Shown: piece by piece, positions 59,974 to 64,000 of the stretch
How positions within the stretch are numbered: position 1 is the stretch's first letter
Layout: the number at the start of each line of letters is the position of its first letter
DNA from: Chryseobacterium oranimense
Lineage (GTDB): Bacteria; Bacteroidota; Bacteroidia; Flavobacteriales; Weeksellaceae
Length of the DNA: 64,000 bases
NCBI RefSeq assembly: GCF_900129755.1
Contig: NZ_FQWT01000007.1
Coordinates: 1 to 64,000, forward strand
Direction of reading: 5' to 3'
The notes under the pieces: model-generated
What the model saw: the letters and a program-made list of their open reading frames with translations, nothing else
Told to the model about the DNA's origin: nothing
The model's database searches: none
Position numbers and translations under genes: made by a program

Positions 59974-60648
59974 ATGAAGAATATTAAAATCATTGTATTG
60001 CTCATGCTGGCATTATTCAGTCAAAACCTGCTGGCACAGACGGAAGTGAAAAAACCTTCGGAGGTTTTTGAAATGTATTTCGGAACCTTTGTGAAAAATG
60101 ATAATGTTTCGCTTTCTAAGCTGAATGATTATTTAAAGCCTACGGTAGAGGGAGAAAATGCGTATCAGGTTGATTTTAAAACCGTTTCCCAGGATATGAT
60201 GAAAGAAAGTACGGATAATTTTCTTTCTGCTTTTTCCAAACCTACGGCAGATGCCTGCAGAAAAGAAGCTGAAGAGTATTTTACAGCCATGATGGAAAAT
60301 TTTAAAAATGGTAAACTTACCGTCAAAGAAGTAAAAGTTGTTCAGAATGAATATATTGAAGATCAGAAAATTGCTGAGGTTACCTATACTGTAAGCTTTA
60401 AGGTTCCTGCAAAACTTCCTGAGGTACCGTCCGGAGAGATCCAGAAAGTTAAGCCGGAAGATCTCAAGAAATATCTGGTTGAGAGTGTACAATACTTTAA
60501 AAATGCAGATAAGACGGTAGAAACGGAACAGAATTTCAGGTTATACCAACTTAACGAAGGTGGGAAAATATATTATTGGAATGGCAGCCCTGATGAAATT
60601 GTTTCCGGACTGACCGATTTTTATTTCGAAAGCTTCGGATCTAAATAA
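59974..60648 (+). CDS. Secreted protein, tandem paralogue B
   Basis: A 224-residue protein with a signal peptide (to LLAQ, residue 22), then KPSEVFEMYFGTFVKNDNVS, CRKEAEEYFTAMM and FRLYQLNEGGKIYYWNGSPDE. It is the duplicate of the preceding gene, 27 bases downstream in the same unit. Both keep the cysteine before the AEEY helix (C-K/R-K-x-A-E-E-Y). Function unknown. A terminator follows. Confidence 0.6.
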   Translation: MKNIKIIVLLMLALFSQNLLAQTEVKKPSEVFEMYFGTFVKNDNVSLSKLNDYLKPTVEGENAYQVDFKTVSQDMMKESTDNFLSAFSKPTADACRKEAEEYFTAMMENFKNGKLTVKEVKVVQNEYIEDQKIAEVTYTVSFKVPAKLPEVPSGEIQKVKPEDLKKYLVESVQYFKNADKTVETEQNFRLYQLNEGGKIYYWNGSPDEIVSGLTDFYFESFGSK

Positions 60649-60671
60649 TGACCATAAAAAAATATTTAATG

Positions 60672-60698
60672 AAGACCTTGAAACCAGGGTCTTTTTTT
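60672..60698 (+). terminator. Terminator of the tandem paralogue unit
   Basis: A 9-bp stem (60672-60680 with 60685-60693, one G-U pair) with an AAAC loop, then a T run. Confidence 0.85.
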
Positions 60699-60739
60699 AT
60701 TCCATATACTTTACGTATTTTTGAGAAAACCCTTGATTT

Positions 60740-62848
60740 ATGAATTTTAAGCCTATCTTATTAACCGCTGGAGTTTTGTTTTCAGCAACTTTTTATTCTC
60801 AAAAAATGAATTATCCTAAAGCCGTAAAAGGAACCCAGACCGATACTTATTTTGGCAATGCTGTGGCAGATCCGTTCAGAGACCTGGAAAATGACTCTCA
60901 GGCTACCAAAAAATGGGTAAATGATGAGGTGGCATTCAGCCAGAATTATCTTTCAAAAATCCCGTTCAGAAGTGCAATTAAAGATCAGCTGACAGAAATC
61001 TGGAATTATGAGAAAATTTCAGCACCATTCAAAGAAGGAGATTATACTTATTATTATAAAAATGACGGTCTTCAGGCACAATCTATTTTATACAGAACAA
61101 ACAATAAGACCAAGGCAACGGAAATATTTTTAGATCCGAATAAATTTTCAGAAAAAGGAACTACCTCACTTTCCAATCTGTCATTCAACAAAAAAGGAAA
61201 CCTGGCTGCTTATTCCATTTCTGAAGGCGGAAGCGACTGGAACAAAATTATCATCATTGATGCCATTACCAAAAAGCAGATCGATGAAACGCTGATTGAC
61301 GTAAAATTCAGCGGAATATCATGGCAGGGTGATGAAGGATTCTATTATTCAAGCTATGATAAGCCGAAAGAAGGAACCGTACTTTCCGGAATGACCGACA
61401 AGCATAAAGTATATTTCCATAAACTGGGGACAAAGCAGTCTGAAGACAAACTGATCTTCGGAGGAGATCAGACGCCGAGAAGGTATCTTGGAGCCGGAGT
61501 TTCTGAAGATCAGAGATACCTGATCATTTCTGCGGCCAATGCAACCAATGGAAATGAATTGTATATCAAGGATTTAAAGAAAGGAGGTGATTTTGTGCAG
61601 ATCAACAAAGGATTTGATATTAATGCCAGCATTGTAGACACCCAGGGCGATGATCTTTTTATCTTTACCGATAAGGATGCCCCGAATATGCGCCTTGTAA
61701 AAACCAGCATAGCCAATCCTTCACCGGAAACCTGGAAAGATGTGATCCCACAGACGGAAAATGTCTTGGGAATATCTACAGGAGGCGGGTATTTCTTTGC
61801 TACCTACATGGTTGATGCCATTGATCAGGTAAAACAGTTTGACAGAACAGGAAAACTGATCAGGGAAATTACTCTTCCGGGAAAAGGAAATGTAAGTGGT
61901 TTTGGAGGAAAAGAAGAAGAAAAAGAACTTTACTTCTCTTTCAGCAACTATATTACACCGGGAACCACTTATAAATTCAATGCAGATTCCGGGAAATCCG
62001 AGATCTATCAGAAGCCAAAAGTGAAATTCAATCCGGAGGATTACGTTTCTGAACAGGTTTTTTACACGTCAAAAGACGGAACTAAAATTCCTATGATGAT
62101 CAACTATAAAAAAGGAACAAAGCTGGACGGTAAAAATCCTACAATTCTTTATTCTTATGGAGGGTTCAACATCAGTCTTCAGCCTTCATTCTCAGTAGTT
62201 AATGCCATCTGGATGGAAAACGGAGGAATCTATGCTGTACCGAACATCCGAGGAGGAGGTGAATACGGTAAAAAATGGCATGATGCAGGAACAAAGATGC
62301 AAAAGAAAAATGTTTTTGAAGACTTCATTGCTGCAGGAGAATACCTGCAAAGCAAAGGCTATACATCAAAAGAATACATGGCATTATCCGGAAGATCGAA
62401 CGGCGGACTGCTTGTAGGAGCCACTATGACCATGCGTCCCGACCTTGCAAGAGTAGCCTTTCCTGGTGTAGGCGTTCTGGATATGCTGAGATACAATAAA
62501 TTCACAGCAGGAGCCGGCTGGTCATATGACTACGGAACCGCAGAAGACAGTAAAGAAATGTTTGAATATCTTAAGTCCTACTCTCCGGTACATAATGTGA
62601 AAAAAGGAACATGCTACCCTTCCACAATGATCATTACAAGCGATCATGACGACAGGGTGGTTCCGGCACACTCTTTCAAATTCGGTGCAGAACTTCAGGA
62701 AAAGCAGAACTGTAAAAACCCGATTTTATTGAGAATTGAAAAAAATGCCGGTCATGGTGCAGGAAGAGCAACCGATCAGGTAATCAGTGAAAATGCAGAT
62801 CTTATTTCTTTTGCCCTTTATGAAATGGGAATAACGAAACTGAAATAA
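60740..62848 (+). CDS. Secreted prolyl oligopeptidase (S9A)
   Basis: A 702-residue enzyme, about the length of the well-known prolyl endopeptidase of Elizabethkingia (Flavobacterium) meningoseptica. It has a signal peptide (to about FYSQ, residue 20), a seven-bladed propeller (about 80-430) and an alpha/beta hydrolase domain with Ser553 in GRSNGG, Asp in DHDDRV (635-640) and His672 in NAGHGAGRA. It cleaves short peptides after proline in the periplasm. Monocistronic, with a hairpin after it. Confidence 0.93.
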   Translation: MNFKPILLTAGVLFSATFYSQKMNYPKAVKGTQTDTYFGNAVADPFRDLENDSQATKKWVNDEVAFSQNYLSKIPFRSAIKDQLTEIWNYEKISAPFKEGDYTYYYKNDGLQAQSILYRTNNKTKATEIFLDPNKFSEKGTTSLSNLSFNKKGNLAAYSISEGGSDWNKIIIIDAITKKQIDETLIDVKFSGISWQGDEGFYYSSYDKPKEGTVLSGMTDKHKVYFHKLGTKQSEDKLIFGGDQTPRRYLGAGVSEDQRYLIISAANATNGNELYIKDLKKGGDFVQINKGFDINASIVDTQGDDLFIFTDKDAPNMRLVKTSIANPSPETWKDVIPQTENVLGISTGGGYFFATYMVDAIDQVKQFDRTGKLIREITLPGKGNVSGFGGKEEEKELYFSFSNYITPGTTYKFNADSGKSEIYQKPKVKFNPEDYVSEQVFYTSKDGTKIPMMINYKKGTKLDGKNPTILYSYGGFNISLQPSFSVVNAIWMENGGIYAVPNIRGGGEYGKKWHDAGTKMQKKNVFEDFIAAGEYLQSKGYTSKEYMALSGRSNGGLLVGATMTMRPDLARVAFPGVGVLDMLRYNKFTAGAGWSYDYGTAEDSKEMFEYLKSYSPVHNVKKGTCYPSTMIITSDHDDRVVPAHSFKFGAELQEKQNCKNPILLRIEKNAGHGAGRATDQVISENADLISFALYEMGITKLK

Positions 62849-62868
62849 TTGAATTTGAATTAAAATAA

Positions 62869-62901
62869 AAGTATCGGCCGCTCGAAGAGCGGCCGATACT
62901 T
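62869..62901 (+). terminator. Long GC-rich hairpin after the prolyl oligopeptidase gene
   Basis: A perfect 15-bp stem (62869-62883 with 62887-62901) with a GAA loop and core CGGCCG, followed by TATTAT rather than a strong T run. It lies 20 bases after the stop and probably acts as terminator or mRNA-end protector. Confidence 0.65.
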
Positions 62902-63095
62902 ATTATAAGATAGCATATAGATCGTTGTTTAAAATTAAGAATAGGATCACAAAGTGAAAATGATCAATTAAACAAGAAACTGATAAAGATGTAAATTTTA
63001 TATCATTTTATGCATATGAAACGAAAATAATTAAATGACTAACTAATATCATAAAATAAAAAAAATAGTCAGTTTAATTGAATTTACTTATTTTT

Positions 63096-63129
63096 TTTGG
63101 TGCTGCTATGCGTTAAATTGTTATTTTTG
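63096..63129 (+). promoter_or_regulatory. Promoter of the metallopeptidase gene
   Basis: TTTG (63096-63099), 22 bases, TATTTTTG (63122-63129): consensus boxes with slightly long spacing, 44 bases before the start. The rest of the gene-free stretch 62902-63173 is AT-rich with nothing else recognisable. Confidence 0.6.
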
Positions 63130-63173
63130 CTATGGATATTTAAAATTTATTAATTCTATTCTTGTAGATCATT

Positions 63174-64000
63174 ATGAAAAAAAGAATTTTACTAGTTTGT
63201 GCATTAGCCGCTGGTGTTGCCAGTTTCAATGCACAGAGATGGGAACCTGCATCGCAGAGGACATCCCAAATCAGAAAAGAAGTTGATGTAAAATACTCTT
63301 ACCGGGTAGATCTGGCATCGCTTAGAAGCATTTTAAAAGATGCAGTAGAGACAGGTAAGGATGCTAAACCTGTTATTGTTTCTCTTCCTACAGTAGAAGG
63401 GAAAATTGAAAAATTTGCGGTATACAGCAATCCGGTGATGGAAAAGTCTATGGCAGACAGATACCAGTTGGGATCATACGTAGGAGTAGGTGTTGACGAC
63501 CCTTCTAAATATGTAAGATTCAGCACATCTCCTACAGAAATGCAGTCTATGATCATCAAGAACGGAGAATTCCAGTTCATTGAGCCGATCACTACAGACA
63601 AGCAGACTTACGGAGTATTCTATAAGACAAAGAGAACAAGCAGCGAGCAGGGATTCGAATGCGGGACTAACGAAAAAAATAGCAAAGATATCCAGTTCCT
63701 TAAAGAGAACGGTAAAAAAAAGCTTTCTAATGTAGGGATTACAAACAGACCTGCAAGCACAAAATATAGAACATATAGATTGGCTATGTCTGTTACAGCA
63801 GAATACACACAATATTTCATGGCTCAAGCCGGAGTACCTGCTACAGCAACGGATGCTCAGAAAAAAGCTCCTGCAATAATAGCAATGAATAATACAATGA
63901 CTCGTGTAAACGGAGTCTTCGAAAAAGATTTCGGGATTAAACTTCTTGTTCAGGATTATCAGAATGTTATTTATATCGATGCTGCTACGGATCCTTATTC
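63174..64000 (+). CDS. Secreted reprolysin-like metallopeptidase, N-terminal part
   Basis: The frame is open to the window end (275 codons seen). A signal peptide ends near SFNAQ (residue 21). A propeptide-like region follows (VKYSYRVDLASLRSILKDAV, VGVDDPSKYVRFSTSPTEMQ), then the start of a catalytic domain (YRTYRLAMSVTAEYTQYFM, TMTRVNGVFEKDFGIKL). This matches Bacteroidota zinc metallopeptidases of the reprolysin-like type, which usually end in a type IX sorting domain. The HExxH motif would lie beyond the window edge, so activity cannot be judged. Confidence 0.8.
   Translation, partial: MKKRILLVCALAAGVASFNAQRWEPASQRTSQIRKEVDVKYSYRVDLASLRSILKDAVETGKDAKPVIVSLPTVEGKIEKFAVYSNPVMEKSMADRYQLGSYVGVGVDDPSKYVRFSTSPTEMQSMIIKNGEFQFIEPITTDKQTYGVFYKTKRTSSEQGFECGTNEKNSKDIQFLKENGKKKLSNVGITNRPASTKYRTYRLAMSVTAEYTQYFMAQAGVPATATDAQKKAPAIIAMNNTMTRVNGVFEKDFGIKLLVQDYQNVIYIDAATDPY

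Noticed and set aside
1-64000. CRISPR arrays, prophage or insertion sequences
   Set aside because: No regularly spaced repeats, cas genes, transposases, phage structural genes or terminal inverted repeats were found in the window.

Overview
The window reads as chromosomal DNA of a Flavobacteriia member of the Chryseobacterium/Elizabethkingia group (Weeksellaceae). The reasons are: promoters of the Bacteroidota type (TTTG, 19-22 bases, TAnnTTTG) and no consistent Shine-Dalgarno sites; type IX secretion C-terminal domains on extracellular proteins; many families typical of the phylum (DUF5686, DUF4835, DUF5687, DUF6428, a TonB-dependent receptor, LptE and BamD lipoproteins); a secreted prolyl oligopeptidase of the Chryseobacterium type; and an AT-rich sequence. 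All identifications come from reading the sequence; no database search was run.

Layout. 1-0.7 kb: the 3' end of a 5S rRNA gene (end of an rRNA operon) and a 55-residue Cys-rich double-glycine-leader peptide gene. 0.8-3.4 kb: a DUF5686 outer-membrane protein. 3.4-3.9 kb: a gene-free AT-rich stretch with a cluster of DnaA-box-like 9-mers, a candidate replication origin. 4.0-5.6 kb: a secreted SnoaL-like protein and its AraC-type regulator. 5.9-9.3 kb: an arsenic resistance operon (arsR, DUF6428, arsC, a truncated GNAT gene, ACR3-type arsB) lying between two identical tRNA-Asn genes that each keep a complete promoter. 9.3-15.4 kb: rseP, a small outer-membrane protein, a nitrilase-family amidase, and a sulfide/persulfide detoxification cluster (MBL-rhodanese fusion, rhodanese lipoprotein, thioredoxin).

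15.7-34.1 kb: a HerA-like ATPase, a DnaQ exonuclease with a degenerate GIY-YIG-like region, lysA behind a short Lys-rich reading frame and terminator, pyruvate oxidase with an MFS transporter, three secreted TonB-C-terminal-like proteins, miaB followed by a frameshifted pseudogene, a sigma-54 activator with lptE and a long acidic protein, then leftward DUF4126 and tatD-tcdA-rnpA genes. 34.2-43.5 kb: an autoregulated TetR gene, the envelope/housekeeping run bamD-rpoZ-coaBC-DUF4835-recN, a DUF5687/ABC transporter pair and a Dyp-type peroxidase.

43.6-64 kb: class II and class I fumarases back to back, a small His-tailed membrane protein, an AraC regulator divergent from a type IX secreted FISUMP-domain protein, a type IX secreted alpha-amylase-family enzyme, and a SAM-I riboswitch ahead of a TonB-dependent receptor and an APC permease (probably methionine-related uptake). 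Then come prfA, a small lipoprotein, two tandem paralogous secreted proteins, a prolyl oligopeptidase, and the start of a secreted metallopeptidase cut by the window edge.

The most notable items are the candidate oriC, the orphan RiPP/bacteriocin-like precursor, the tRNA-Asn-bracketed arsenic island with a decayed acetyltransferase, the SAM riboswitch on an outer-membrane transport operon, the possible lysA attenuator, and the DnaQ/degenerate GIY-YIG fusion.
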